DNA from: a virus | Strand: one strand, 5' to 3' | Length of the DNA: 40,279 nt | Virus record (IMG/VR): IMGVR_UViG_3300021090_000059 | Span: 1-40,279 of that record | In this document: in pieces, positions 15,099 to 25,500 of the stretch | Layout: each line of letters opens with the position of its first letter | Numbering within the stretch: position 1 is the first letter of the stretch | Program-made: the position numbers and the translations under genes | Notes under the pieces: model-generated | Seen by the model: the letters and a program-made list of their open reading frames with translations, nothing else | Database searches by the model: none | What the model was told of the DNA's origin: nothing

Positions 15099-15889
15099 TG
15101 GGACAGCGGTTCATCATCTCACCGCCCGAGCCGCCGCCGGTACCAACGCCGCCGCTCATCACGATCTGCGTGTGCATGGCCGGCAAACTCGGAGGAGGCT
15201 TTGCAACCATCGTGTGGGCGACCAACATCCCGTCGACGTCACAAGTGAAATGGGGAACGTCACCGGGCGTGTTCGACCGGGAGACGGTTGTGGATACGAC
15301 ACTCACGAAGTGTCACCAGGTGATCCTCTTGCAACTTCCCATTTCCTCCACGATCTACTTCAAGGTCGTGTCGACAACACCAACGGGAGGATTTGCAGAA
15401 CAAGAATGCGACTCATTCACCACAGGGCAGGATTTCGACATTCTCGTTTCACCGCTGTACGACTTTGCCGTGAGCAAAACACCGGTACATCACGTCGCAC
15501 TTTCAGAGCATCTTGTGGAACGCGAGACAGCGATTGATACTGAACCGGACGCAGACGCTGAGATGATCGTCACGCAAAGCGTGAACGCTCTGGCCGTGGA
15601 TCACTCCGAAGCAATGGAGTCATTGCCCGGCATGGCATTCGAGTTGTCCATCACGCTGAACGTCACGGGCGCCTCTCACCCCGCGTCACCGATCAGGATT
15701 ACGACCTCCGGCAATCACGGTTTCCTGACGGGCGATACGGTTGTGATTGCCAATGTTGGAGGGAACACGAATGCGAATGGGACCTGGACCATCACGGCGA
15801 TCGCAGCCACCACATTTGATCTGGACGGTTCCGCAAGCAACGCAGCCTACACCAGCGGCGGGACAGCAAAGAAAATAATCACGGGGTGA
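15098..15889 (+). CDS. Fn3-like plus FCCH-like tail protein (263 aa)
   Basis: An N-terminal Pro-rich tail leads to a region of Fn3-like strands (about 24-110: ATIVWATNIPSTSQVKWG, then STIYFKVVSTT). The C-terminal 80 residues are an FCCH-like unit with SPIRITTSGNHGFLTGDTVV and the NGTWTITAIAATTFDLDGS closing strand. Two surface-type beta modules suggest a virion surface or tail-associated protein that may contact the host. It starts on the TAATG overlap. Confidence 0.65.
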   Translation: MGQRFIISPPEPPPVPTPPLITICVCMAGKLGGGFATIVWATNIPSTSQVKWGTSPGVFDRETVVDTTLTKCHQVILLQLPISSTIYFKVVSTTPTGGFAEQECDSFTTGQDFDILVSPLYDFAVSKTPVHHVALSEHLVERETAIDTEPDADAEMIVTQSVNALAVDHSEAMESLPGMAFELSITLNVTGASHPASPIRITTSGNHGFLTGDTVVIANVGGNTNANGTWTITAIAATTFDLDGSASNAAYTSGGTAKKIITG

Positions 15890-15894
15890 TAGTC

Positions 15895-16296
15895 ATGATC
15901 GAACACATACTTGAGCGCATATTTGTTGCCTGGGAAGTTGATCCGTGGCTTCCGAAGTATCCGACGCTGTTTTCCCACCTTCCGCACATCGCAGGCGGCG
16001 AGGCAGTTGCGTCGTTCTTCTTTGTGATTGGCTTCCTCTTTGGGATGCCAATAGAGATTGCCCGACTGATAGGATCGGGATTGTGTACGGCTCTCTTCGC
16101 CTACGTCGAGTTCAGCACGGCGGCGAAGAAAAAGAATTGGTACGATTCCATGTTTGACCTTGCGCAGTATCAATCCCATTGGGGATTGACACTCATGATC
16201 GCCCAGGCACCGTGGGCCGCGCTCTACTATGTGGCATACGCAGTGGCTTACTTCATCATCCTCATCAACAAACCAAAACCGAAGAGTGTACAATGA
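15895..16296 (+). CDS. Membrane protein of unknown role (133 aa)
   Basis: ATG 15895 is preceded by GGGGTG; a GTG at 15886 would add three residues. There are two or more hydrophobic segments (about 33-70, FFFVIGFLFGMPIEIARLIG onward, and about 97-127) around a charged loop with YDSMFDLAQYQ. It is odd in a run of structural genes. It could be an early-acting membrane protein or a holin-like factor; no family recognised. Confidence 0.6.
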   Translation: MIEHILERIFVAWEVDPWLPKYPTLFSHLPHIAGGEAVASFFFVIGFLFGMPIEIARLIGSGLCTALFAYVEFSTAAKKKNWYDSMFDLAQYQSHWGLTLMIAQAPWAALYYVAYAVAYFIILINKPKPKSVQ

Positions 16297-17696
16297 AAAC
16301 GATCCATCGGGAAATCACGATCGGCAGGGGGGACATTGAACTTGAGTATGAACTGCTTCTGGATGGTCGACTCATCAAGCAGGGAAGAGCAGACAGTCTT
16401 GTTGATCCGTTCCTGAAGGTGCTCTTCCGTCAGATGAGCCGTCAGGAAGATGTCTTTGGAGCTGTCTCGGACAACGCGGCGGTTGTGGCAGTCACCGCGG
16501 CAACGGCAACGAATCCGGCGGTCATTACGCACGCCGGAAGCCTTGGCACGGCAGTGGGCCAACTGCACGCCTTCATCTTCGCAGGTGCGGCGGGCGGATC
16601 GTGGGCGGCACTGAACAACACGCCGTCAAACCCGTACTGGATCTGCGAGCGTATTTCATCCAACACATGGTCCGTGCTCGGGCTGAACGCCGTTGGATTC
16701 GGCGCATATACCCCAAGCAGCGCTACGATGGAAGACACGAGCCGTATTGCTTTGAGTCAGAACAACTTTGACCTTCGCGGTGGGGTCGGAATCGTTGGGC
16801 TTGGAAACTGCGTCGGTACGAATAACCAGGCGGTCAATATCTTCGACAGGAAGTTGATCGCGAGGATTACCCAGGGGACCGGCGCCGGGCAGTTACAGTA
16901 TGCAGCCAACATCATCAACGCACCCGGTGTGGATGCAGTGAGCGCGCAGATTACGGTCACGCGTGACTTTACGAACGGGTCCGCGGGAACCATCACGATC
17001 AAGGAGTTTGGACTTGCTTCCCTGTCCAACGGCACGCGTGGGTCAACTGCGAATACAACGGGACATCTGTTCGCACGCGACATCATTGCGGATCCCGGAC
17101 TTCCGTTGCTTGTCGGTCGTACACTCACGATGAATTACCGGATTAAGACGCAACTCACGGTTACGGGAGGGTTCTTGAGGCAGTTTGCCGATCTTCTGTA
17201 CCGGCAAGCAGCTCAGGTATCATTCGACGCAAAGACAATCTTCAACGCATCAAACGTACAAAACTTTAGCGCGAACGCCTTTCGAGCGGTGGATTTCGGT
17301 GGGGAGCGGAATGATTACCTCACGATCGATCCACTACGCGGCGAGGCCGGTGTTGTCGTAGGCACAGGCAACACACCCGTCTCCATGACGGATACTGGAA
17401 TGATCGCGCAGGCGGTTCACGGCTTTGCGACTGGGAAACTCGTTCACTATGGGAGCCTGGTGGATCAGTACGCACTTGCGGCAGCGGCGAGTCCGAGCAA
17501 TGCTTCCTTTGCAGTCTCAAGATTGTTCGAGAACAAGAGTGGCGCCACAATTACCGTTCGTGAGATCGGCATTCATGCCCTTGGCTTGAATGCGTATCAC
17601 TGCATCATGCGGGATGTGCTGGTAACCCCAGTTGCGCTTCTCAACAATGAAGTCTTAAAAGTGGTTTACACAGTCAAAATCCAAACAGGAGTCTAA
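16293..17696 (+). CDS. Tail structural protein (467 aa)
   Basis: ATG 16293 overlaps the preceding TGA (ATGA). The sequence is long and beta-rich with repeating strand patterns; residues about 66-145 resemble another insert of the FCCH-like type (AATATNPAVITHAGS ... NPYWICERISSNTWSVLG). Related segments REIGIHALG and IKEFGLASL appear in the two halves (FTNGSAGTITIKEFGLA and NKSGATITVREIGIHALG), so it contains an internal duplication. Likely a tail or appendage protein. Confidence 0.6.
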   Translation: MKTIHREITIGRGDIELEYELLLDGRLIKQGRADSLVDPFLKVLFRQMSRQEDVFGAVSDNAAVVAVTAATATNPAVITHAGSLGTAVGQLHAFIFAGAAGGSWAALNNTPSNPYWICERISSNTWSVLGLNAVGFGAYTPSSATMEDTSRIALSQNNFDLRGGVGIVGLGNCVGTNNQAVNIFDRKLIARITQGTGAGQLQYAANIINAPGVDAVSAQITVTRDFTNGSAGTITIKEFGLASLSNGTRGSTANTTGHLFARDIIADPGLPLLVGRTLTMNYRIKTQLTVTGGFLRQFADLLYRQAAQVSFDAKTIFNASNVQNFSANAFRAVDFGGERNDYLTIDPLRGEAGVVVGTGNTPVSMTDTGMIAQAVHGFATGKLVHYGSLVDQYALAAAASPSNASFAVSRLFENKSGATITVREIGIHALGLNAYHCIMRDVLVTPVALLNNEVLKVVYTVKIQTGV

Positions 17697-17697
17697 G

Positions 17698-18063
17698 ATG
17701 GGTGTCGTCCTAAAACGTCTCGTTTCGATTTCCCAGGTGACGCCGGGTAGTGTCGACTCTCCGGTTGTTCCACCGAACACGACCTGGCAGGTGTCTGTCA
17801 TGACGATAGCGATCCGCGTAGACGGCGTGGTTGACCTTGGATGGGCCGTGAATCATGTCCCCAACGGTGGAGGTGGTCCAGGCAACACACTGAGGGTGCA
17901 AATACGGGCAGGCGCGGGCATATACCAGTATAACGAAGATTTCGGTCACGGTGCCGTCATGCTTGCGGGCGACAAGATGAACCTCAGTTGGGGGATTAGC
18001 GGCGGCGCGGCGGGCAACGTCACGTTTGCTCTCAATGTGTACGGAGCGGAGATAACACCGTAA
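17698..18063 (+). CDS. Small structural protein (121 aa)
   Basis: It starts just after the previous stop, with GGAGT upstream. The product is beta-rich, Gly/Val-rich, with no membrane segment. It shares one base with the next start. Probably a minor tail protein; no family recognised. Confidence 0.6.
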   Translation: MGVVLKRLVSISQVTPGSVDSPVVPPNTTWQVSVMTIAIRVDGVVDLGWAVNHVPNGGGGPGNTLRVQIRAGAGIYQYNEDFGHGAVMLAGDKMNLSWGISGGAAGNVTFALNVYGAEITP

Positions 18064-20774
18064 TGCAGCAACCCGAGGGCCTGACATACACTCCGTTGAA
18101 GGAAGTCAAAGGGCTGGTCTTGAATGTGGACCGCTTTGACTTGACGGAGAACTTCGCCTTGCGCGCAATGAACGTGCGCATGAATCGCCCGGGCGTGATC
18201 TTCGAGAGGGACGACGGGACGCAGCACGGCTTCCCCGACTATCCGACGGGGGTCCGGATCATCAATATGTATCCCATCTTCATCGTCAAGGAGAATGCAG
18301 AGTACATTGTGATGGTCGGTCTGGATGCAAGCAACAATCTCCGACTGTACGTCCGTCCCGGCGACGGAACAGGGACATGGGAAGAGTTGAGCAGGGCTGT
18401 AAAGTTGATTCTGGACGGGACGCCGGCGGTTGCAACCTTGACGGCCAACATCCGCACGGCGAACCCCGACGAACCCAAGGACATCCTGAACAACGTCCTC
18501 ATTCTCGCGGCAAACGAGTTGCAGTATTGGATCGCCGTCAACATTGATCGTTCGATCAATGGCGTTGTGAGTGCAGTCTTCCTCACTGGTAGCGGGGCCT
18601 CAAGCATCACATCCGAAGTCTTCCTGGGGAGTGACGGCCTGGGATGGCAGGACGGGGATGATGTGTATGTGTACAAGATGCAGGGCGTGTTCGATGTGGA
18701 CGAACACACCCTGACACAGTTCTTCCAACAGGGGTTGCGTCCGCACATCCGGTGGTTGGAGATCACCGGGCAGAACAAAGTTAACATGCTCTTTGGCAGT
18801 AGCACGAAGCCAGCCGTCATGCGCACACCCGTGAAAATCCAGAAGGGCGTCAACACGATCGCCGGCGTGAGCGCTGCCGCGGCGTCGGAGATCTTTTGGT
18901 ATCCGACAAAGATTGGTGTCACGCCACGGTCAACACTCCTTTTCCGCGGAGCAAGTGGTTTCATCAACAACGAACAGTACATCCTGGAAGGCGCTTTTCT
19001 TCATTCGCTCGGATCCCTGATTCAGTATTACACGGTGACGACGCGTCCCGGGTGGTACGTCGATCGCATGCAGCTCATTCCGAATTTCAAGCGTCTGGGA
19101 GAAGCCGCAGCGCCGAAGTTCACAGGCGACAGCATTCAACCGTACACGACGGATATCGGCGAGGGGATTCGAGTCATTGCATCATTCGAGAAGGACACGG
19201 CGCCGGAGAAGTGGCATACGCGGTTCTACGTCACCGCACTCTACCGGGGAACGGAGACGGACGCGGTGTACCAAATGTCCGACGTGATTTATCAACTCCA
19301 CCTCAGCGCAACGAACGAAGGCTTTCCCCAGGGACGGTTCGACATCGGTATTGATCTTGCGCGGATCAACAAGTCCATTCATGGTTTCCGCGTGTATGAA
19401 GCAGCGAAAAAAGACGACGCCATTGGCAGCAACCTTGCAAATTGGTTTGAAGACGCGGATCAGTATGTGCGTGTCGCAGAGGTGCTTTTCTCGAGTCCGA
19501 CCTGGCGGCAATTCCTCGGGGAACAGTACACCTACCGGACGTTCATCATGGTCACTCGCAGTCAATACGACAATGCGACGGCAGGCGGACAACCGACATT
19601 GCTCGCGGACATGCGTCATGCGCCAGTAACGACGCGCAGTTACATGACGCCACGATTCGCCGTGAAAGTAGACCACTCGCAGGGCGCACTCGTATTCATG
19701 GATCAGGACGATCACACACTCCGGTCCTCCATCTACGGAGGCAATGGAGCACACCAGGACGACAACTTCCCTAATGTCTCTGTCAACATCGCGCAGACGA
19801 AGCAACGCATCCTGCTTTTCGGCAAGGGACCGATGGAAGGGTTGGGAGTGGTCACGGGTGTCATTGCGGTGATTCGTCCCACGGGACTTGAGTATTACGA
19901 TTTCACCAGCAAGCAGCAGGATCGGCAGGATGCGGACATGGAGGCCCCGGACACGCTCCACACCACGCCGTATGGTCTGTTTTGGCTCGGGCGTTCTGGC
20001 GCGTACATGATTGATCAGAACGGCGGTCCTATCCAGGACATCTCAATAGACATTCAGAACCTGCTTGATGGGACCTTGAAACTCGATCCTCCCAATGAGT
20101 CGGTTCCCTTCCTCAGCGACGCCAACAGGAAGTTGGCGCGAGCTGGCTACGATCCGGTCTACCAGCAGTCCTGGCTTGAACTGCTCTTGCGGAAGGCCGA
20201 CAACACCGGCGATGAGTACGTCCAGATGCGGTTCTCCTGGTTGCGGCAGAACTGGTCGCACAGGATTCTGAACATCGGGACGGCACCCGAGGAAGTCCGG
20301 GCATTCGCGCCGAGCATGTTGAAATACTTTTTGATCGCGTACGGTGGCGGCATCCTTCGATATCCGACGCGTTCCGGCGCGCTTCCCTTTGAGGATGATG
20401 TAGCGTTCAACGGGACGAGCGCGAACAAGGGATTTACCACGGACGTGCTTCTCAACTTCGGGACGTTGTACGAACTCTCGAAGACGAGCAACCTATGGGA
20501 ATTGATGTTCCAGTGGGCGGGAGAATCGGCAGATGGGCAGGGATACTATCTTGTCGAGTTTTTCAGTAACTTCAGACCATTGAGTTATGCTGATATGCGC
20601 GTCTTCCTGGATCAGATCAAGACACGCCGGGGTATTGATCAGCGGATGGGGGCACTCTCAAACATCCAGATGCGTATCCGCATACCCGACACTCAGCAGT
20701 TGAACACGCAACGGTGGGACATGCAGACAATTTCGATCGGTCACATTCCAAAACAACGGGAAGGAACGCTCTAA
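18063..20774 (+). CDS. Tail hub / stabilisation-like protein (903 aa)
   Basis: Large, beta-rich, no signal. The opening (GLVLNVDRFDLTENFALRAMNVRMNR) resembles the start of podoviral hub and gp10-like stabilisation proteins, in which an N-terminal strand is followed by repeated propeller-like blades. A later segment, FWLGRSGAYMIDQNGGP followed by QDISIDIQNLL, is typical of such proteins. In P22-like phages this protein plugs the portal channel after packaging. The order hub, then ejection proteins, supports the call. Confidence 0.55.
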   Translation: MQQPEGLTYTPLKEVKGLVLNVDRFDLTENFALRAMNVRMNRPGVIFERDDGTQHGFPDYPTGVRIINMYPIFIVKENAEYIVMVGLDASNNLRLYVRPGDGTGTWEELSRAVKLILDGTPAVATLTANIRTANPDEPKDILNNVLILAANELQYWIAVNIDRSINGVVSAVFLTGSGASSITSEVFLGSDGLGWQDGDDVYVYKMQGVFDVDEHTLTQFFQQGLRPHIRWLEITGQNKVNMLFGSSTKPAVMRTPVKIQKGVNTIAGVSAAAASEIFWYPTKIGVTPRSTLLFRGASGFINNEQYILEGAFLHSLGSLIQYYTVTTRPGWYVDRMQLIPNFKRLGEAAAPKFTGDSIQPYTTDIGEGIRVIASFEKDTAPEKWHTRFYVTALYRGTETDAVYQMSDVIYQLHLSATNEGFPQGRFDIGIDLARINKSIHGFRVYEAAKKDDAIGSNLANWFEDADQYVRVAEVLFSSPTWRQFLGEQYTYRTFIMVTRSQYDNATAGGQPTLLADMRHAPVTTRSYMTPRFAVKVDHSQGALVFMDQDDHTLRSSIYGGNGAHQDDNFPNVSVNIAQTKQRILLFGKGPMEGLGVVTGVIAVIRPTGLEYYDFTSKQQDRQDADMEAPDTLHTTPYGLFWLGRSGAYMIDQNGGPIQDISIDIQNLLDGTLKLDPPNESVPFLSDANRKLARAGYDPVYQQSWLELLLRKADNTGDEYVQMRFSWLRQNWSHRILNIGTAPEEVRAFAPSMLKYFLIAYGGGILRYPTRSGALPFEDDVAFNGTSANKGFTTDVLLNFGTLYELSKTSNLWELMFQWAGESADGQGYYLVEFFSNFRPLSYADMRVFLDQIKTRRGIDQRMGALSNIQMRIRIPDTQQLNTQRWDMQTISIGHIPKQREGTL

Positions 20775-21607
20775 TGCCGAATCTTCAAGGAGGCATTTCC
20801 GGTGCTGCTGGCGGCGCGGGAGTCGGTAGCCTTTTCGGCCCCGTGGGTGCGGGCGTCGGTGCAGGCGTCGGCTTTCTCGCCGGACTCTTCGGAAGCAAGA
20901 GTGCGGAGCAAGAGTCACAGGAACGGGCAGACCAGGTACGTCAGTATCTTGCGAGACTCAGACTGGAGAACCGCCAGGCCAAACTCAAGGTCCTGAAAGA
21001 AGGGACAGAGCGTCTTGGCAAGTTCGGTGGGACACAGATCGCACTCGCGCGAGGATCCGCAGCCGAGCGGTCCGCAGCTCTTGGCCGTTACGGTGATGCA
21101 GAGCCAGCAGTGTTGGCAGCGGAACAACAGGCGTCCACCCAGGCAAATAGACTGCTTGGGGACTTCCAGGCAACGACGGAACGTGAGTTTGAGAATAGGG
21201 ATCTCGCCCTCTCCATGCAGGGTCTTGGAATCGAACAGGACTTCGCCAATCGACCGATGCAACCGGGCGTGGGAGACTATCTTCTTGGAATCGGCAAGGA
21301 AGCGTTCACGTTCTCACAGAATCAGGAGATGATGAAAACGCAACGTGAGACAGCCCCGACATCAAGCACGGCAGTAATCAAGCCGGCAACGGCTTCCTTC
21401 TCGGTGAATGGGGGTCCGTCCATGTCAGCGCCGATTCAGTCGGGACAGACATCGGTCACACCATTAAGCAGACCGTTCGATCCCGGCGCGATGGAGAACA
21501 AGGCGTTCTATTCCGGGTTCGCACAGCCCGCGCGTCCCGGTCAAGTGGGACGCATGGCCAACCGCAGCGGTTTCGGTGGAGTGCGTGTGCCATCGTTTGC
21601 AAACTAA
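20774..21607 (+). CDS. Ejection-type internal virion protein (277 aa)
   Basis: ATG 20774 shares one base with the previous stop. The first 40 residues are glycine- and alanine-rich and hydrophobic (GAAGGAGVGSLFGPVGAGVG), like the membrane-active N-termini of P22 gp7 and T7 gp14. A charged coiled coil follows (about 45-80, QESQERADQVRQYLARLRLE), then a disordered Ser/Pro-rich tail. The role would be release into the host envelope ahead of the DNA. Confidence 0.65.
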   Translation: MPNLQGGISGAAGGAGVGSLFGPVGAGVGAGVGFLAGLFGSKSAEQESQERADQVRQYLARLRLENRQAKLKVLKEGTERLGKFGGTQIALARGSAAERSAALGRYGDAEPAVLAAEQQASTQANRLLGDFQATTEREFENRDLALSMQGLGIEQDFANRPMQPGVGDYLLGIGKEAFTFSQNQEMMKTQRETAPTSSTAVIKPATASFSVNGGPSMSAPIQSGQTSVTPLSRPFDPGAMENKAFYSGFAQPARPGQVGRMANRSGFGGVRVPSFAN

Positions 21608-21622
21608 CGTCGGAGAAGAATC

Positions 21623-22564
21623 ATGCCCTTCGGCCAAACAGACTACACCCAAGTTGATCGCGTCACGAGTGCGCTCAGTTACGCTAATGAGTTGCTTGCG
21701 AAGAAGGAACAGATGCAGTTCCAGCGAGAGCAGGACAAGGCGGAGCGTGAGCAGGTGGCTGGCGTGATGGAGAAATTCGCCGGTGAAGTCCAGGGAAAAA
21801 CTCCCAAAGAGTCAGTTCAGGCCAGTGCAGGCGCAGAAGCGGGGTTGGCACGATTCGGAGGCCCACGGTCACAGGAAGCGTCAAAGAACATCTTCAGCTA
21901 CTTGCAGGCGCGCACGGCAGCAGAGCCACCGCCGAAACAGTTCCCGCCGCAACGTCCCATTGAGATCAGTGTGCCGACGCCGGAAGGTGGTCCCACGGTC
22001 GTGAGCAAGGGAGGAGTCAACTACGAGAAACGCGAGTTGATCAACCCCGAAACGAAGGAGTCCTATGGCTTCCTCTTCCGAGACAAGGGCCAGCCGTCAG
22101 GTCTGTTTTCCGGTGGACGCGGCGGCCCAATCAAGGAACTCGGCGCCATGTTTGAACGGAGCCCAGAAGGTAAACTTCGTATCAAGCGGCAACCCGACGG
22201 GAAGCCAATCCCATTGCGCCGGGAAGATCTGATCAAGTTGCGTTCCCAGGTCGAGGACGATTCACGGCAGACAAGGGCGCAACGCAACTCCATGATGGAG
22301 GATCTTGCGGCAGCCGAAGGAGACGCGGACTTGTACGAAGGCTACGTCAGTTCCGAGTCGGACAACGAACAGTACCGGGCCTTGTACGATTCAGCCGTGA
22401 AGGAGAAGGAACGCATTCAGGGATTGATGCAGGAGTCCGACACGCGCTTGCAGGATCTGGACAATCTTCTCGAGGACGTGAACACCTACAATCCAGAGGT
22501 TGCCACGCCGTCGACGCAAACACGCGGCGCCGGTCCCAAAGCGTATAAACCGCCGGGGCAGTAA
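21623..22564 (+). CDS. Coiled-coil virion protein, ejection-type (313 aa)
   Basis: ATG 21623 follows GGAGAAG. Strongly charged N-terminal helices (AKKEQMQFQREQDKAEREQ) and a C-terminal coiled coil (about 215-290) flank a Pro-rich middle. It has no hydrophobic segment. It lies between the gp7-like protein and the giant protein and shares a base with the latter's start, so it is probably part of the same ejection set. Confidence 0.6.
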   Translation: MPFGQTDYTQVDRVTSALSYANELLAKKEQMQFQREQDKAEREQVAGVMEKFAGEVQGKTPKESVQASAGAEAGLARFGGPRSQEASKNIFSYLQARTAAEPPPKQFPPQRPIEISVPTPEGGPTVVSKGGVNYEKRELINPETKESYGFLFRDKGQPSGLFSGGRGGPIKELGAMFERSPEGKLRIKRQPDGKPIPLRREDLIKLRSQVEDDSRQTRAQRNSMMEDLAAAEGDADLYEGYVSSESDNEQYRALYDSAVKEKERIQGLMQESDTRLQDLDNLLEDVNTYNPEVATPSTQTRGAGPKAYKPPGQ

Positions 22565-25500
22565 TGCCCGATACTTTTGACCCCAGGGGTAGTGGGTATG
22601 ATTATGAAACCGCCAAGAAGTATGGCATCACGCCCGATGAGAGCGGGCACATGCCGAGCCGCGAACCAACTACCGGCCTGATACTCAAAGGCAAGCGACA
22701 TCCCACCTTCGACAAGACTCTCGCGGGTGAAGAAAAGGCTGGCTATCGAATCGTGGAAAAAAACGGCAGACTCTACTCGTTCCCCGCGCTAACATCTGAC
22801 GAAGTTGTTGACCGTGCACGCACGCAAGGTGCATTCATCAAGGATCTTGCGCGTCACCCCGCCTATCAAAACTGGACCCCGGAAGAGATCGTCCCGTCAT
22901 TCTCCGACTTCCTACGAACCGGCACACCGGAGGAGAAGCAACGATTTTTCTCCGACGTGGGAAAGCATCTCCCCGCCTGGCGAGGATGGAAACCGGACGA
23001 GATTGTTCAATCGCTGAAAACGGACATCTTCTTCACGCCGTCCCCACAACAGCAGCCTGAGCCAAACCTACCGATCAAGGCAGCACTCGAACAGAGTGGC
23101 GCGGTCAATCCTCTCGCTGATACGACCTTCCGGCAGTTTGATTCGATCGTCACAGCCGACGCCACGCGCGTGGGCGAGACGTTCGACGCGACGAAGTTCC
23201 AGGATTTCATGTCAGAGAAGAATCAGCAGAAAGCCCGGTACAAGACGTTGCGCGAAGAGATTGCGATGTTGTCCAGTGATGGCGATTTCCAATCCAAGAA
23301 GTCCGAAGCGGAAGAGATCCACAGTGAACTGTCAAAGGACACAAGTTGGAACTCCTTTGTTCAGGAATCGAACACGCTTGCACAGATCGGTCAGCAAGAA
23401 CAACTCACCAACGATCAGATCCGGGAATACAACGCCAGGGTTGGCCAACTCCAAGCCACCTTGCCGCAGTTTGCCGACAAGATCCAGAAGTCCGAACGTC
23501 TGCAAGCCCTGATGAACGATCCCAACTTCCTCACGAAGATCAAATATGAGGATGAAGTAATCAAGTCGGCCCGGGAAACAACGAAGGACATCCGGGACGC
23601 GGTGGATAACGCAGAACGTGCACGGGTACTGAAAGAGTATGTTGTCGGACCGTTGAAACGTAAGATCGACGACGAGTTGAGCAGGACGCGCCCACCGGAA
23701 GAGTATCCTTCGGGAATGCTGAATCCGGCCGGCGCAATGCTCGGACAGTTTGTCCCCATCTCCGACGAAGCGAAGACATACCGGGAACTCACCCAGGCAA
23801 AACGCATGGTCCAGCAAGTTGAGGACATGCCCATCTCTTCCGATACATGGACGCCCGCGCTTGATCGCTTGATGCAAGGACTCGGGACGGTGCTTGCGCC
23901 GGAGAAGGTTCCTTTCCTTGGCGATGCGTTGCGCATTGCGCAGTCCGAACGGTTGCGAGATCTGCGCGACAGGCAGATAAGCGGGAAGAAATTGAACGAG
24001 GCAGACCAGGCGTTACTTGACGCGTTCGACGCCACGGAGGAATTGAAACAGATCCCGGGTGTTCAGGATACGTTCTATCAACTTGGTCAGGGCCTTGGCG
24101 GGCTTATCCCCTATGGGGTGGAGTTTGCCATCACGGGCGGGGTGTACACGGCCGCGAAGACGATTGGACGCCGGCAGATCGGAAGGATTCTCGGTGCACA
24201 GGCGTACCATGATCTTCTCCGGACAGCAGCACGCGGGCAACTGATCAAGCGTCTCGGTGCGAACGTCGTTGCGGAAGCCGCGCCCGCAGTGTTTGCCGGG
24301 ACCGTACAGTCCCTGGCGAACCCTCTCCGTATCCTGGCAGGAGTGGAAGAGCGTATCGTACCGCTCATGGAACTCACCTTCTCTCCCGCCGGCGAAGTGA
24401 TCAACCGCGAGTTGGACAAGCAACCGGACTCTTTCGGCAAGGCGTTCGCCAAACAGGTTGGCAAGGACGCGGTAGAGTACGTCACCGAACGCATGGGTAT
24501 CGTGGTAGAGAAGCCGGTGGAACTGATGAAGCGTCTCGTTCTCGGTCGGTGGATGCAGAAGAAGGCGATGGATCTGACGAACGTCCAGAAGGCACTCAGC
24601 TACATCCGCACGAATGTCGGGTGGAATCAGATGGTGGGCGAGGTTTTCGAGGAAGTGGGTGGACAGCCTTTCCAATCGTGGATTGAGACGGGCGAGTTCA
24701 AACTGATGTCACCGCAGGAGATGTTGTTGACCGCAACCGTCGTAGGTGTTCCGTCGCTCATTGGCGGCGCTACCAGGATGCTGGACATTCCGAACCGTCT
24801 TCGTGCTGAACGGGCACAGGCAGAGCGTTCCACCCTTGCACAGGCCCTCCAGGAGGAGAAACCGGAAGAATACACGAACATTCCTCCGCCAATCGAACCC
24901 ACCGCACCGGGAACGGCCCCTGGGACGCCCACAGCAAGGTCAACGGAGGAAGAACCCAACATTCCACCCGCTCAAGGGGTTGAACGCCCCGCAGAGCGAG
25001 GTGCAGGGCCTACTGTACCAATCGAGGAGGTCATTCCCGGGGAACTCCCCCAGGAGCGACTTGACCAGTTGAAAGCCCGTGAAATTGAGGCAAAACGCAA
25101 GGCGGCCTTCCAGAGGGAGAAGGAGAAGAAAGCGGCGCCTCGCTCTACATTCACGCCCGTGGAAAACATCCCAGAAGTTCCGAGCGATCCTCAACAGGTC
25201 CGTGAAGAATTGCTTGCGGCAGGCGTTTCCGAACGTGAGATCGTCAACATGACGGAAGGACAGTTGTTCCGCAAGTGGCGCGACTACGCTGGACTGAAAA
25301 CATACACGGAGGTCCGGGACACAGTCGCAGCGCAGAATATCGGAGCGAAATTCACGATCGAACAGGCCAAGGCCCGCTTTGCCGAGTTGAAGGCGATACC
25401 GGCAGCAACAACACAGGATGCAATCGTGCAAAAGCAGTTTGTCCGTGAAGAGATCGAAGGCTTCCTGCAGACGCCGGAGAACAAGGCGATTCTGGACGCG

